Below are positions 24,706 through 38,149 of a stretch of DNA of 64,000 nucleotides, piece after piece. The notes under the pieces are model-generated. The model did no database searches. It saw nothing but the letters and a program-made list of their open reading frames with translations, and was not told the DNA's origin. Source of the DNA: Ailanthus altissimus (Eukaryota > Streptophyta > Magnoliopsida > Sapindales > Simaroubaceae); the NCBI GenBank assembly GCA_946807835.1, contig OX327699.1:25532014-25596013 (forward strand), in the 5' to 3' direction. Made by a program: the position numbers and the translations under genes. The first letter of the stretch is position 1, and each line of letters starts with the position of its first letter.

Positions 24706-27700
24706 CTAAACTGTTGCGTTCTCGGTCACCCCTTTAACTTGCTCATGGTTGTCAAGTTGGCTGAAGTTACCCTTCTGCTTGAAAAGCTGGTTGTGGTGAT
24801 GCCTACAATAGAGACGATGCTCATGCGCAACATAGTTTGAAGGGCTAATCACACAGCCTCCATGGGCGCACCTGAAACAGGCCTTATGGTATGACGTGCC
24901 ATCAACTGCCACCTAAAAAATCAATGCAGCATGTTGGGTCAGGACAATCACCCACACTATGCACATAGTGGGAATCTAGTCTTCAATTGTTTATAAGATA
25001 AACTTTGCATTTATGAAATCACTCACAAAAATGTATGTCTACTAAAGTGACCCTTTTATGAAAATTAAGTGACCTTGATCATGCTTTTAGAAGAACTAAC
25101 AAACAAAAAACTGAACTTGCATAAAGTTAAGACATGGCATTGCTTTAGTGATTTCAACTCCCCTTTTTTAAGTAGCTTCAAAATCCATTCTTCAGTAACC
25201 AAGAGAATCGACCATTTATGCTTTTTTTTTCAAAAGAATATAATAATATTTATTGACAAACAAGTAAATTCCTCTTGCAAAGTTCAAAGTTTATACTATA
25301 TCAATTTCTAGTTTTACCTTTTCAATTGGGTAAACAGTTTTATTGCAAGCAACACATTTATCTTGAGTTCCAGCAAACAAACTAGAAACTCTGCTACTTG
25401 TGACCTGCACAATTCAACTCAGTATGAGTATCAATGAAGTAGAATAGATATGATAGAATTGAAGCAATGAGGCATGAAATGCTTTGAACACAAGGCCTAA
25501 GTTTAATTTGGATGATACTGCAGATACCTGATCAGCAGATCTTTCAACTCTAACAGTTTTTGGAGTACCTAGAAAGGAAAGGATGCCATCAGTTAGCTTA
25601 AACAAGCAAACATGTCATTAAGATGTTGATGAAATAAACAAAACTGTTAAGCACCTTCAAAACTTTTATCCAAGCTGCCGGTCATCTTAAACAGTTGATC
25701 AAAGTGGGGCTTGCAATACAAAACGCCCTCGAAGGAGCTATAGTTGCTTAGCTGCAAATTTATGAAAAAACATGAGAAATAAAGGTAAACCACATGCCAA
25801 AACCATCAACAAAAGATTTTGTAGGAAATTCCTGCTATTGTATACTATGTCTTTGTGAAAGACAATTTAAACTGATTCACATAGATATATCAAGATCTTA
25901 CTAGTTCTGCCAACTCACTTTTGTGCAAGTGTTCATATGTAAAACCAGAACAAGAATCTCAGATGGAAAATAGATGGACAACTAGGACTTGTAATGAACA
26001 TACTCCAAACAATTAAGTAGGCTAAGATCAAGCACATTGACTGACAATTAACAGAAACCAAACATTATCATTGCCAGCTGACAAGTTCTACGTGGCTTCC
26101 ATGAGGAGACAACAATAATTGAAAATTCTCGAGTGCAAGATGACATGTATTAAGTTAGTTATGGCATTTCTTGGGGACTTGTTACTACCCCTACAGGTTG
26201 TAGCAAATGCTAGAACTTGACCCACTAAGACTAATAGAGATCCAACAATAGATTTCACAAGACTAGTTTCTCATATTAACAACTCAAAAATGCCTTGAAT
26301 GAGCTTCCAATAACAAGTTCAATATGTCTTGATAGACAAAGTAAAATTCTCTGGAGTGACTTCCTCTCTATTTCAATGCATGTTCAGGTAGGGAGACCAT
26401 CTTAAAAAGGCAATATGCAAGATGCAGTTGGTCATATAAAGATCAAGGTGAGACAAAATTGCTTCTGCCATTATTGTATTTCATTTGAAGAATGCCATAG
26501 TTTGCTCCATGAAGCACACAATTATGCAAAGAGAATATCATCTATAGATGTCACCTGACTTTCCAAATTCTAGTTCCTAGTCCTATAAATAAAACAAGAA
26601 ACTTATGCTCCACAATCATAAAGACGAAACTTTCGTAACTAGCAAAATAGAATTTGCCACTGTCAAACCCAAGTGTATCTTCTATGATCCCCTGCATGCT
26701 GCAAAATCAGAACAGGCTAACCATCTTCTTTTCATTCCAAATGTCATGAAAATGATAACTTCGGGGGCTTCCGGAAAATTCAACAAAGTTTTGTAAATTA
26801 TAACCTCAGCTAGAAACCTTCTTAATTTCCAATTTTGAAAATGCATTGCCATTCTACACTATATAATGTAAACCTTTATGGGTATTCAATTACTATCCTT
26901 TATGATTCCGCATGGAAGACATTTTATTCTGTTCTTTTATTTTGCCCCAGGCTACTACCCAATCCCCTAAGATGAGTAGAAACAGATAGAATATCTCCAC
27001 AAATTAAAATTTATTTGAGTCCTCAAATTGTTCAATTTTTATCCATAGCCCAAAACTTGGAGAATCTATTTGCACTAAATGCTTCCCTTAAATTTTAATA
27101 AAATTCTTGGCATACATAGTCTAAACTATTGATTAGTGCTTGTTAACAGTCATTTCATCTAACCGAGGTACAAAACATTAGGGGAAGTGTTATTAGGATA
27201 CACATTTTCATAAAAACTTGATGACCGTGGCTGAAAGTTGATACATGGTCTTCTAATCATCCAACAAGTGATGGTATCTTACTATCTTACACGGAAATTA
27301 ACAAGCTTCTGAGTGAAGTTCATTCACACAAATTATAATGAGGATCAACATTTATAATCGACAAATCTTTTAAGGAACTAATTTCCAACATAAGAAAGGG
27401 GGTTCTATCTAAACCAACAAGGAAATAAAAGCTCTGAACATCCAAAGGACGTAGCCGTCAACATCATCAGTATCAATCATTCAAAGAACTAAAAGATCAA
27501 TAATCTATTAAATAAAGAAAATCAATTGATTTGTATGTACTTGTACAAACAAAGACCTAGTTGACAATGTTTATTTTCAAACAGAGAATCATCAACATCA
27601 ATATCCAAAATGAAGACTACAACCCCATAACATATATTATCCAGACAACAAAATAAGATCACTTTAAAACAGTCCAATAAATAACCATCATCTTTAAACA

Positions 27701-28027
27701 AAGCCCAGCTAAAAAAAATGCGAACTTTAGAACAAAACAAAGAAACTACAGTACAAAAGGCATGGTGTTCAACAATTTCGACACGATCATAGAGAAGGAA
27801 GCAAAACAGCAGCATCTCACATCACATATATGGGAATTCAACATAAATATTTAGAGAGTATGTTATGTAGGTGTGTGTTTCATTGTCACCTTAAGGGTAC
27901 CCTTGCAGTGGTGGCATCTAAAACAAGCCTTGTGATAGACCTTGTTATCAGCAGTGAGCTGATCAACCAAGTACACTGTCTTCTCACACGCCTTACACTT
28001 CTGGGTTGTCCCTGCAAAAGTTGCCAT
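24706..28027 (-). CDS. WLIM1: LIM-domain actin-binding protein, WLIM1-type (5 exons)
   Basis: Exons in transcript order: 27890-28027, 25655-25751, 25528-25568, 25318-25404 and 24706-24912. All introns are GT-AG and the product is 189 residues. Two LIM zinc-binding domains are visible: LIM1 from CKAC (residue about 11) through HKACFRC and YCKPH (about 62), and LIM2 from CVAC (about 109) through HKACFRC and YCRHH (about 160). A linker of about 45 residues separates them, and a short acidic C-terminal tail follows. The start MATFAGTTQKCKACEKTVYL and the motif GSLDKSFEGTPK are characteristic of plant WLIM1, a two-LIM protein that binds and bundles actin filaments and also shuttles to the nucleus. 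The first intron (25752-27889) is long at about 2.1 kb. All zinc ligands I can track are present. Confidence 0.93.
25752..27889 (-). other. long first intron of WLIM1
   Basis: About 2.1 kb between exon 1 (donor AAG|gtgaca) and exon 2 (acceptor ttgcag). I see no separate gene, no transposon ends and no tRNA in it; its open frames are short and unconvincing. Long first introns in actin-related genes often carry expression-enhancing elements, but nothing specific is visible. Confidence 0.5.
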
Positions 28028-28124
28028 CTCCAAAATCCTTCACACAAAATTCTGCCTCTGTTGCAGCAACAATTACAATCTACAAAATATCAAATTAGTG
28101 AAGGCTGAGAAACACTTTCAAAGT

Positions 28125-28136
28125 CTTTTTTATAAT
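28125..28136 (-). promoter_or_regulatory. TATA box of WLIM1
   Basis: On the minus strand cattataaaaaagac lies about 100 bases upstream of the ATG at 28027, the right position and orientation for the WLIM1 core promoter. Confidence 0.6.
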
Positions 28137-28139
28137 GAT

Positions 28140-30366
28140 GGGAAATTAATGAGACTTTGTCTTCTTGATACACTTCTTTTTTTGCAAAATTGAAAATTGT
28201 TTTGCCAATACAGCTCAAAGAGAGTGAGACAGTAGTAGGTGTTCTTGTTTGAACTTTGGACCAATGACAAGCACTAGCTGTCTGACTTAGGGACTCTTTT
28301 GTAATTTCAAATTGGATAATCACCACCGGATCGGTAGATGAATTACCATACTGCCCCAAGACTTTGTACGTGTCATTCATCTGTGATTGTGGTGCATTTA
28401 CAACTCTTCCGACCAAAGCCAAACGAGTTCAAACTTGGTACACAGATTCGGACAACGCGGTTTTATTGTAGTGGGGGTTGTACACATCCTGCTGTATACA
28501 AAATTCACAAACACCGCGTGCATGTGAACTACAGATGTGGTGGCTATCATGCAGAAGGGGGTGTTTGAAACGCGCTTAGATAGCGAGTGGACATACGGAG
28601 CCAAATAATCTGCTTTCTCGATCTGGTGGGTTGGTTTGGTCATTGATGGAAATGACTCATTTTTTTTTTGAATATTTATTTTGTCATGATATAAAATCCG
28701 ACTGACAGATAGAATGCATGCACGGTCGGGGTCCACCAATTCGATCTCTCAATTATCAATTACCTCTTAAAGCTAAGTATAAGCTTAGTTAAGCTTAAAT
28801 TTTCTTTTTTTAGTCATCCACAAACGTAATATTATTGGTAACATCGTTAATGTTTCATCATAAGATTATTTATATTAAAATAAAAAAATTATCATATAAT
28901 GTTATATTACATAAATCTATTATCTTACGTTCGAATTCAATTTCTTATTTTAAGAGATTTAAGTTAAATTTCGTATTAACGGATCATCTTTAAAATAAAA
29001 ATTATTATTTTTATTAAAAATAGAGAATATTATTCTTATGTAATAAAGACAAAAATTTAAATTTATGCTGAAATTTAAGAATAAATTTGTTTAAACTTTT
29101 AAGATTTCTCTAACACATATTATATACTAATTATAAATAATTAAAATTTATGTTTTATTATTTTTTAATAATTATCAGTCATATACTAACATTTATTTAG
29201 ATAAAAATTTAGTTTGGAGAAAGATCCCGATTCCAATGCTCCTCCAATTCATGCACCACCTCATTTTCCCCAATCTTCTATTTTCCAATGACGTCACAAA
29301 AACCGAATTAAGGTCATGGGAAAATCGATCAGAGAAATATAGCAGTCAACATTTTAGGACCCTCAAAAAAATTTTCTGTTTCTTTTTTTTTTAACTTCCG
29401 AAAATGGACCCTCCATGCATTGAAGTTTATAGCTTTTCCATGAACAAATAATGAAACGAAATCAAAACATGACAAAGACAACCCAAAAAAAATCCCTGAA
29501 TTATTCTCTTTCGACGGGGCTAACAGAATCTAACCCCTTTGAGAGTTTTTATTTTTTATTTTTAAAAAAGATTTAAATTCTTATTAGTGAATGATAAACC
29601 TCATATTAAACTTAAACCCCTTCGAGAGCACCCCCGACTTTGGACCGAAAGCTGGAGCAGATCCGATTTAAACCAGCTCTGCATTTCTTTTGTCATATTA
29701 AATTTCATAGACCGAAAGAGACCAAGTCGTGGGCCCAATTGGTAGTGCCCACTTCCAGTTGATCGTGGATGAACTGGCCCCAGTTGGTGGGCGTCTCTTT
29801 GATACATTATTTATATCCTCCCGAAAAGAAAAATAGTGCAGCCTAAGACCAAGCATCACAATTCACAAATAGAAATATGTAGCCACTCCTCTCATGGGGG
29901 GGCGGGAAAATGGTCTAAATATACGTGTCCACATTCACCAGTTTTTTCTCAATCAAATAATAGAATAGCCGTCTTATTCGATGAAAAACCATCAAGTGCT
30001 CAAGATAGACCGTGTAATTGTTTTGTCAGCTAAGCAACAAGAATTGATATAACATCCACAGGGACGGATGGCAAAGTTTCAAAAGCTTTAATGGGGGGAA
30101 ATTTGTGTCATGATAAATCCCAGCAGAAAGCATCATCTTACTTGAAATACATACGAATCAAGAAAAACTTACACTTGCAATAAAAGACTGTTAGGATACT
30201 CGTCAAACTACAATCCAATACTTATTGAACAGATTTTTCTCAAAGATGGGAACATAGAAGTTATCAGCAAAGCAGCAACTCTTATCATTCAAGCACTTCA
30301 TGGCAACATTTGTTCTGCTTATTTAACAATCAGGCAAAAACCAAAAGATTAAACATTGTTGTGGAA
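28140..30366. other. intergenic region between WLIM1 promoter and SDH7 3' end
   Basis: No gene is supported. The frames at 28.1-28.7 kb and 29.6-30.0 kb are short and overlap in several phases. The middle (28.75-29.2 kb) is strongly AT-rich. Confidence 0.5.
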
Positions 30367-32579
30367 TCAAGCATTTCCTGCCCTCGCCTGTCCCCGAGCT
30401 TCTTCTCGCATAACTGCTTTGACATAAATTTCATAGCAACAACCTGGAACAAATGTGTGAAATGACAAGCGTTAAGAACAGTGGCAACAAGATGTCATAT
30501 TCAAAATTCACACTGATCTACAATCAAAAGACAAGACAGTGCATTGCTCAAAAAAAAAAAAAAAAGACAAGACAGTGCTACTAAGCAAAATAAAATAAGT
30601 GCTTTTGACCAATCCCTTGTACATGGAACATTGCAGATCAAGACAAAACAACTATAAATGTTTTAAGTTGAAATCAAAAGAAAGCGACTGAGAAACTGGA
30701 AAGAGCCTGACCAGCCTAAGATTTCATTAATATGATGTAGATACTAGAAAAGGTTCCACTTTGTTAAAATGTTGGTTATTTTAAGGCAGAACAGAAATCA
30801 TATGGATTGGTGCAGGTGCTTTTCGCAAACAAGTAATTTTGTCCCACATGTGTCAATGGAAAATTACTTCATGTCTTAAACCCAACTTGAGATTCTGCTC
30901 AATCCATGGTGCCACTGTTTATTCAGTGGAAACTCTTTATGTGTGGAACCACAAATTCTTTGGAAAACAATCAAGCAATGCTTGAAATTTTCGGAGTTGA
31001 TTTTGAACGTTGCAGGTCACCGCTTCTGAAATAATTAACTGTTTTGAGAATAGCACATACAACATACCCCAGTCATAGAGAAAACATAACACTGCCAAGA
31101 ATAAATAGATAACAGTTTAGGTGTCACTAGGTCACAAAGTGAGAACTTCATATTGACAAATGAAAAAGTATAACAAAGAAACTAGAATCAAGAAAGTGTC
31201 AAGCCTTCCCCTCCAAACCAATCACCATTACAAAGACTAATTTCAGGCTGTTATCAGCACTTTTACACATCAGGTGAGGTATACTGACAAATTTTCATCA
31301 ATGAGAACTTTGTACCTATGTAGACCACCAAAAATACACCAATTAGCAACATGAAAGTCAACTAATTCATTAACTAGTGATTTCAATTCCCAAAAATAAA
31401 TACACTTGTTACAGAACTTAAGATACTATTTTTAGCATAGTATTAATAAGTATCGAGTTCAAATGAAATGACAAAACTCTGACATCATTCAAGAAGTGAA
31501 AGTAAAAGGATTAGTTCCAGGGATCTCCTACTACTTGAACCAAGCTAATAGCAAATAAACTCCATTAGAATCAATCAGAAACTCGCAGAGAACCAAGTTA
31601 CCTCTGCTCATGCATTGCGAATCTATAAATTAGGAAGAACCTGAAGATATCATCGAAGATTAACTTATAGTTTACTTCCCCAAAAGCGGAAGGTTTAAAC
31701 TATCCAAAGTAAGATCTCTATAGAAAATCTTCACAGTCAAAATGTTATCTTATCAACCTTTAATGCAGTTAATTGCATTAGAAATCCATAAAGCAATTGT
31801 CATGAACCTTTTTATGCTATATTACAATTATTAGATCATTATCACTCCATTCAAAGAGTGCCAAAAATGCAAAACATACCTGCCACAACAACAATGGTGA
31901 GTATATCTCCGAATTTTTTTAATCTCGTCACACTCTTTTTATGGGACTTATATCTCTTGAGAGCAGGATCACTCGCCAACAACTGCAAAATGTTCAATCC
32001 AATATCAAATGATAACAAAATAAAAACGCAACATACAAAAATTGACCCCAAAAAAAATACAGTACCCATCAACTTATAATGGACACAAATAGAACGAAAA
32101 CATAAATATACCCTTTCTAGGATTCTGCAACAGAATCACCAAACAAAAAAAGCTAAAGCTTACTTATAACTTTCTAAGAAACAAGAGTCTAACTGCTAAT
32201 CACTTCATTTAATCACCAACTAACTCATTCCACCAAATTCAGATGCTAAATTCCAAAAATGTCCAAATCACATAAAAGTAAAACATCAAAAAGAGCGAAA
32301 AGAAGAAAAACCCTAACGAAAACAAATCAAAACAAAAGTGAAGAGTGTCTCACAGCTTTCTCGCGAGCTCCCGGTTCGACGTGGAACCCACGACGTGAGA
32401 GTGAAACCGCATCTTCTGTCTTCTGCTTTTGAAATCCAGCACAAAAAAAAAAAAAAAAAGCTTAGTATGAGACAAGTTACAACAAATCAAAACGAGATCG
32501 ATTGGTGATTGATATATAGATATACCTGAGAATGAGATCGTAAGTGAGAGGCAGTTGAGGTTTTAAGCAAAAATGCCAT
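30367..32579 (-). CDS. SDH7: succinate dehydrogenase subunit 7 (mitochondrial complex II, plant-specific)
   Basis: Four exons in transcript order: 32526-32579, 32354-32422, 31880-31982 and 30367-30443, all with GT-AG introns, giving 100 residues. The protein begins MAFLLKTSTASHLRSHSQ, contains [30 protein letters not shown] in pieces ([36 protein letters not shown]), one hydrophobic segment (GDILTIVVVAGCCYEIYV) that can span the inner mitochondrial membrane, and ends VMREEARGQARAGNA. This matches my recollection of SDH7, a small accessory subunit of plant complex II. The basic, Ser-rich N-terminus is consistent with mitochondrial import. Intron 3 (30444-31879) is the longest. Its start lies 298 bases from the start of the divergent DCC gene. 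Confidence 0.85.
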
Positions 32580-32876
32580 AATCACAACACGATCGGATGG
32601 ACGCACGCAGAACAAGAGTTTATCAGTTTCGAGCAATGAGGCGATTTTGCAGAAAAAATGCAAAACCCAGTTGGGTCCTAAAGTTAAATAGTTGGGTTTG
32701 TAGTGGCTACCCCTATACTTTGATTTAATTTTATTAATTGCGGAGTTTTTTATTTTTATGTTATTTCGTTTTTTTGGGTGAAGTCTAGATTGCCACGTAT
32801 GCAGACAGTTTTGCAATAGAAACGGGTCACTATAAGAAGTTATAAATCATCTTGTTATTAAAGCAGAATAACAAAA
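32580..32876. promoter_or_regulatory. shared bidirectional promoter region SDH7 / DCC gene
   Basis: The start codons of the two divergent genes are only 298 bases apart, so both 5'UTRs and both promoters must fit in this span or overlap into the partner's leader. I see no strong TATA box in either direction close to the starts; a weak taaatc/tataaatc string lies near 32841-32848 on the plus side. Confidence 0.55.
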
Positions 32877-35101
32877 ATGGCTCTGAGAGGAGTTACTGCA
32901 ATGGCATGTACAGCAAAAGGGAGAAGCCCGTTTCTCTCATCGACAAATCATTATTTCAATCTCAGATTTCATCACCCTCCTTCACATTCTCTCCTCGGAA
33001 TCCCATCATATCCTAACCATCAAACCGGTAACTCTAGCATCTCTATTTAAGAATTCATGAAACTTTGGTTATTTTAATTTCATTGAACGCTGTACTAATT
33101 CAACTCACCCGTGCTTATGTTGGTAGGATTTAGAAATCAGGTCCGAGCTATACAAGAGGCCACTGTCGATCCCATAACTTCCAAGAAAGAATATGAAAAG
33201 GAACAATCACCAGAGAATTGGAAGATTAAAATGCTTTACGATGGAGATTGCCCACTTTGCATGCGAGAGGTCCAGATTCTACTTATATTTTACACACACA
33301 CACACACGGGGTTACCTATCTTTGTTTCTTGATTTCTTCAAGCTTGTTATGTTGTTGACAGGTTAATATGTTAAAAGAGAGGAATAAGGAGTATGGTACT
33401 ATAAAATTTGTTGACATTAGTTCAGAAGAATACTCGTCTGCGGAGAATCAAGGCCTAGACTACAAAACTGTATGTGGTTAATTAAAGCTGCAATTGAAAT
33501 ACAAATAATTTAGTAGCGTACTTATTAAAGCATTAATCCTATAGACATATAAGTTATTCAGTTGCATTTTCTGTTTAGGTGATGGGAAGAATTCATGCAA
33601 TCCTTTCGGATGGAACTGTGGTCACTGATGTTGAAGTACGCTTCCTTTCCAAATGTCCGTTAATATGCATGTCATAGCTATTTTAAATTGTTGTGTATGT
33701 GATGTATCATTCAAAGGTTCATGACTTCTCTTAATTGCTTTCAGTTCATACATCATTTCTGCAGGCATTTAGAAGATTATATGAACAAGTAGGTCTTGGA
33801 TGGGTTTATGCGATTACTAAATATGAACCTGTGAGCTCTCTCATTCAATGACATTATTTGTTTTTCTTGTTTAGAAACTTATATTTTTAGAAGAAAACTT
33901 TTTGATGATTCTATGTTTTTTTTCCCTTTTTTCCGCGGTATTAATTGGGAAGCATGGTATTTGCAGATTGCGACAATAGCTGATGCAGTTTATGGTGTTT
34001 GGGCTAAATACCGTCTTCAGATTACGGGTAAGTTCATTTTACATAGGAAGTCCCTCGTGGAGTTTCTGAGTCCTGTTTGTGTTCATTAGGTTGCTATAGC
34101 CAAATAATATGCTACTAGCTATAGCTACAGTATCATGGATTTTCTGCCATAGCATGAGCTATATATTTTACAAATCCCCATCTATACTTATTTTAGTTAA
34201 ACCTTTCGAGTTATATCTTAGCTGATCTTCCAAAACTGGATAGATATATTGGCTTTTGTTGCATCATAAAATATTTAGTTTGGTCCATTTTAACAACCAA
34301 TGTCATTTGTCCAAGTACTATTGTCTGAGAAACTCAAACGAAAATCCAGCTGCTTTCATTCCTGATCTACTGATGGCTACTAAGTTTCTACTCTGTTATG
34401 TTCAATAACTTTCTTATAATTATCTAATAGCCCTGGCTTATTCCACTTATAGGTCGACCTCCTTTAGAAGAGGTTCTCGAAGCACGAAGGAAGAACAAGG
34501 TAGGCATATTGCAAACTGCATAAATTTCTTTATTTCTATTGTTCAACATGACCAGTCTCTATATTTGCTTTGCCTTCCGGTAGTTTTGACAAGAATAAAT
34601 CAATTTTGTGTTAACTTCTTCCAAATGATAATTTGTTAAGCTTATTAAAAGACTAGCTTTTGGGATGGTAGTGGATTTCACAACCATCTATTAGACCGAG
34701 CAATAAAGACTCTTTAAAGTATTTTGAGAACCTGAGAATTTCTGAAATGAGGCTTCTTCAGAGATTATTTTGCATGAAATCCAATCAAATTATTATCACG
34801 CACAATCATCCAAATTTTTCTCATAAACCCAAAAGTAATTTTGATTGAAGCATTGCAAAAATGCACCTGTTTACTAATTTTGTTATCAGCTAGAATATTA
34901 ATAGCCTGGAAGTCATCTTTCAGATAAATATAGTATGAATGTTAAGCATTTTGCTTTACCATGCCAACGAAACCAATTTCTTGTGCATTGCTTCCATCAA
35001 GTGCTCTAAATATTCGATATTTGGAAGTGTATGCTGAAGATTGATTTTATGTTTCTTTGCAGGGTGAAGTATGTAGGGACAGTGATGCTTGTAAGATGTG
35101 A
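32877..35101 (+). CDS. DCC-family thiol-disulfide oxidoreductase-like protein, probably plastid or mitochondrial
   Basis: Eight exons: 32877-33027, 33127-33269, 33362-33469, 33579-33635, 33765-33830, 33967-34027, 34453-34499 and 35063-35101. All introns are GT-AG and the product is 223 residues. The DCC motif YDGDCPLC (residues about 88-95, with a CxxC pair) starts the conserved domain. It continues with VNMLKERN, IKFVDISSEEY, VMGRIHAILSDGTVVTDVEAFRRLYE and GLGWVYAITK, the usual order in DUF393/DCC proteins, which have a thioredoxin-like fold. The first 60 or so residues are rich in Ser, Arg and Pro with few acids, as in an organelle transit peptide. The C-terminus ends CRDSDACKM. Substrate is unknown. 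The gene is divergent from SDH7. Confidence 0.9.
33292..33308. repeat. (AC)n microsatellite in DCC intron 2
   Basis: Run of about eight AC units shortly after the donor of exon 2. Confidence 0.85.
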
Positions 35102-35732
35102 TTTCTTGTGATGATTGCTGGGGAACGATCTTAAAATTTCTTCTGTAATTCTTTCCATAAATTCCCGTCTTAAAACTTGTCACAATATAGGAAGACAGTC
35201 GGTTCCTTTCTTTTAGATTTGTAACTAAAATCTAACTCAGGAAAGTATGCGTTGGCTCAAGGTGTTGGTTCCGGGAATACAAATGTAAAATTTTGAAGCC
35301 TTGTATACCTTATATATAACAAATACATATGCGGAAGTATCCAGCTGGGTGTTGGATTTATGACTCGTGAAGCTGATTATCATGGTCTAAATTATGAATG
35401 TACACAGCTTATCTATTGCAAATTTATGTTTTGTTGTTTTCAAGGTTTTATTTCATAAGTGTTAAAAAGAAACTCTTGCATGATGTCAAAACCATGGTTA
35501 TATAACAGGTGAAATGGTAACACCCACTTTCCAACTATCTATTTTACTTTGTATCTAATGATTTATTACAAATCCAAGAAAATGGATCTAATGATTTATT
35601 CTAAATTCAATTTTCTTGCAGAAATACAAAACTCAGTAGGCTGTTAATTCAACCACACTATGGAAGTCTGTAAACCTGACAAAAAAATACCAGCAGCATC
35701 ATGTTTATTGGCCCAAGAAGTGATAACAACAA
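35102..35732. other. 3' flank of DCC gene and UGT74 pseudogene
   Basis: The two genes converge here. The segment probably contains both 3'UTRs; no other gene is visible. Confidence 0.5.
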
Positions 35733-36469
35733 TCATAGTTCTCTTTTCCCCTCGGCTTTCAGCATCTTCATTACAAATTCATCAATGTTCCTAATCTTAG
35801 CTCCCACCAACACTAACAGCTTTATTGGCACACTCTCTCCAGTTAGACGCATTCCTCTTAATTTCTTCACCTTTTTCTCCATCCATCACTTCATTTACAC
35901 ACTTCTTAAATTCTTCCCAGTCACAATCCCATCTTCATCCTTCTTAGCTCTCACTCCCACCTTCCAAACATCCTCCACAAATTTAGCATTAGTTGGCTGC
36001 CACTCCACTGAGGGACTGCCACCATTGGCACGCCGAGGCTTAACCCTTCTAATATCGAGTTCCATCCACAATGTGTTATGAAGCAACCCACTGCTTGATG
36101 AGCTAGCACCTCAAGTTGATTGCACCATGTCACAACTAATCCTGTTTCACCAACCGAATTCACAAATTCAACTGGCAACTTATTTTCATTATCCCTTGCT
36201 AGCCAAGGAAAAGGCCTCTTGCTTGCTTTTAAGCCCCATGCAATTTCGTCAACCTGTTCAGCAGCAATGCTGACCATGCTTCCAAATGACACATATATCA
36301 CTAAATTTACTCGTTTTGTGGCCAGCCATCTTAGGCACCGATCACTTGTTGGTTTCCAAAGACTAGCTCCATAAGCTAATTCTCCAGCAATTGGTTGGTC
36401 TAGGTAGGCTGATGGCACCATTGGTCCTATCGTCACCAATGGCCAGAGTGCAAGCATGGCCTTCACAAG
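35733..36469 (-). pseudogene. UGT74 pseudogene exon 2 (C-terminal domain, PSPG box)
   Basis: Contains the acceptor at 36470-36471, then the C-terminal Rossmann domain with YVSFGSM, the PSPG signature (W..Q...L.H..VG.F.THCGWNS.LE) and, in a shifted frame, TNAKFVEDVWKVGVRAKKDE and the family's C-terminal helix region. At least two frameshifts and one stop interrupt the last third. Confidence 0.88.
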
Positions 36470-37111
36470 CTTTTTTAAAAGTCAAAAAGCAATATAAAAA
36501 ATGAGTAAAATATTAAATTATGCAATTAACGATTTACAGCCCAAAACTAGTGATAGAACAAATTCCTAACTTTGTACTTTTCCAATCATGATCACCTTCA
36601 AAAATACTTTGAAATACTACTTTTTTTTTTTCACTTCTTCATAACATACAAAATTATAAGAAAACTGTCATCTTAATATCTCCCCTTAATTGAACAGGTA
36701 GTGATATCTTTCTCTAAAAATAGTACTCTAATTTCAGTTGGTTAGCTAGCTATAAAAGAATTGAACATGAAACAAAACTCAGTTACCTCAGTTTCCAGCT
36801 CTTCGAAGGAATTGCAAAATACCCAGTCAGTTTTGTTCAAGCTGCCAAGCTTCTCCAAAATTACTGCCAAATAAGCAGGGTTACTTTCGGGTTGGGCAAG
36901 AAAACTCGGCAAATCAGAAAAATCAAGTGGAGGCAAGCCAGGCAATGATATAGGCACCTTTTCTTGCTTCACGGGCAAACTCAAGAGACCTTGATTTATT
37001 TGCCAATACATAGATCAAACAGAAGCTGAGTTAGTTAACGTTATAGCTGCTTAGTGCCAACCTGTCTCGCCACATCGAGAGCCCAACTTAGCAACGAATC
37101 GTATACAATAC

Positions 37112-37298
37112 TATTAAGAAATAATTTTAAAATTAATTCTTTTATACTCTCTTACCATATATACGTGTTATTAATGTAAATTATTATTTTTTTTTGTATG
37201 TTATTTTTCTATTATGTAATAAGGTTACAGCCTATATAAATACTCTATTATACAGCTTTACAATTACAGTGAAATATATTTTCTTTACATTTCTCACA
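37112..37298 (+). repeat. left LTR of the UGT74-embedded copia element
   Basis: About 187 bp, ending TTTCTCACA before the primer site. It matches 42861-43067 but lacks a block of about 20 bases present near the start of the right LTR. Confidence 0.88.
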
Positions 37299-37310
37299 TG
37301 GTATCAGAGC
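37299..37310 (+). other. retrotransposon primer binding site (tRNA-Met type)
   Basis: TGGTATCAGAGC directly after the left LTR, the canonical complement of the 3' end of plant initiator tRNA-Met used by most plant copia elements. Confidence 0.92.
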
Positions 37311-37461
37311 TTTGATTTTTTCACTGTCATTTTGTTTAACTAGAGATTTGCCGAAATTTTTTTTCAAAACCCGACGGAATTTATCGGAGTTTTTCGAAAA
37401 GTCATCGAAAAATTTTGAAATCTTGCCGTCTTAACCACCGCCTATCCCTCATTACCCAGAA

Positions 37462-37850
37462 TCCTCCGGCCGTTTTAACGCCATCGACAATGCGCCGATC
37501 CGAGGTCAGAAACCACCGGATGCGCCGCCAGAACGCCATTGCCGCTGGCCACTGTCACTTCAGATCCTGGCAGTTTTACGGCGACATGACCAACACCGCC
37601 CATACCAAACGAATCCTCCATCACTAGCCGTTCAGTGTTGCCGCTGACGCGCCAATCTAAGGTTGAAAACCACCGGACGTGCCTCCGAAACTTTACTGCC
37701 GCCGATTTCTTTCACTTCAGATCCCGACCGTTATACGGCGGTGTGACCGACACCGCCCAGACCAAAATAATCCTTAGTCACCGACCGTTCAAATGCCGTC
37801 GAGTTTACCTCAATCGAAAGTTGAAGCAAGCCGAACGCGCCATCTGAAGT
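37462..37850 (+). repeat. GC-rich tandem repeat (about 160 bp unit) in copia leader
   Basis: Two full units and part of a third. Anchors ccgtt at 37470, 37628 and 37795 give spacings of 158 and 167. Shared strings include aaaccaccgga, cttcagatcc and gacaccgccca-type blocks. GC content is much higher than in the neighbouring DNA. Each unit contains an open frame of about 70 codons, probably by composition. Confidence 0.75.
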
Positions 37851-38149
37851 TCATTGGTTTCTGTTAAGGGCCTGTTTGTAAACTTTTCAGTATTTTTAGG
37901 TCAGATCGTAATCTTTTATTCTTTTGGGCCTTTTTTAAAATTTTCAAAAGTTTTAAGGCATTTTTATAATTATAGTATTTTCAAGGGTTATTTTATAATT
38001 TTTGAAGAAATCAAGGGCTATTTTGCAATTATTATATTTTGAGGAGTTGATTTGTAATTATTAAAAGTTTGGATATTTACTTGTAATTAGTACAAATTTA
38101 TAGACTAGATTGTTATTAGTAAAAAAAAAAAGGTTTTTTTTTTAAAATT

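Noticed and set aside
28090..28739. Two minus-strand frames of about 110 codons upstream of WLIM1
   Set aside because: They cover the WLIM1 promoter and TATA region, overlap each other in different frames and resemble no known protein.
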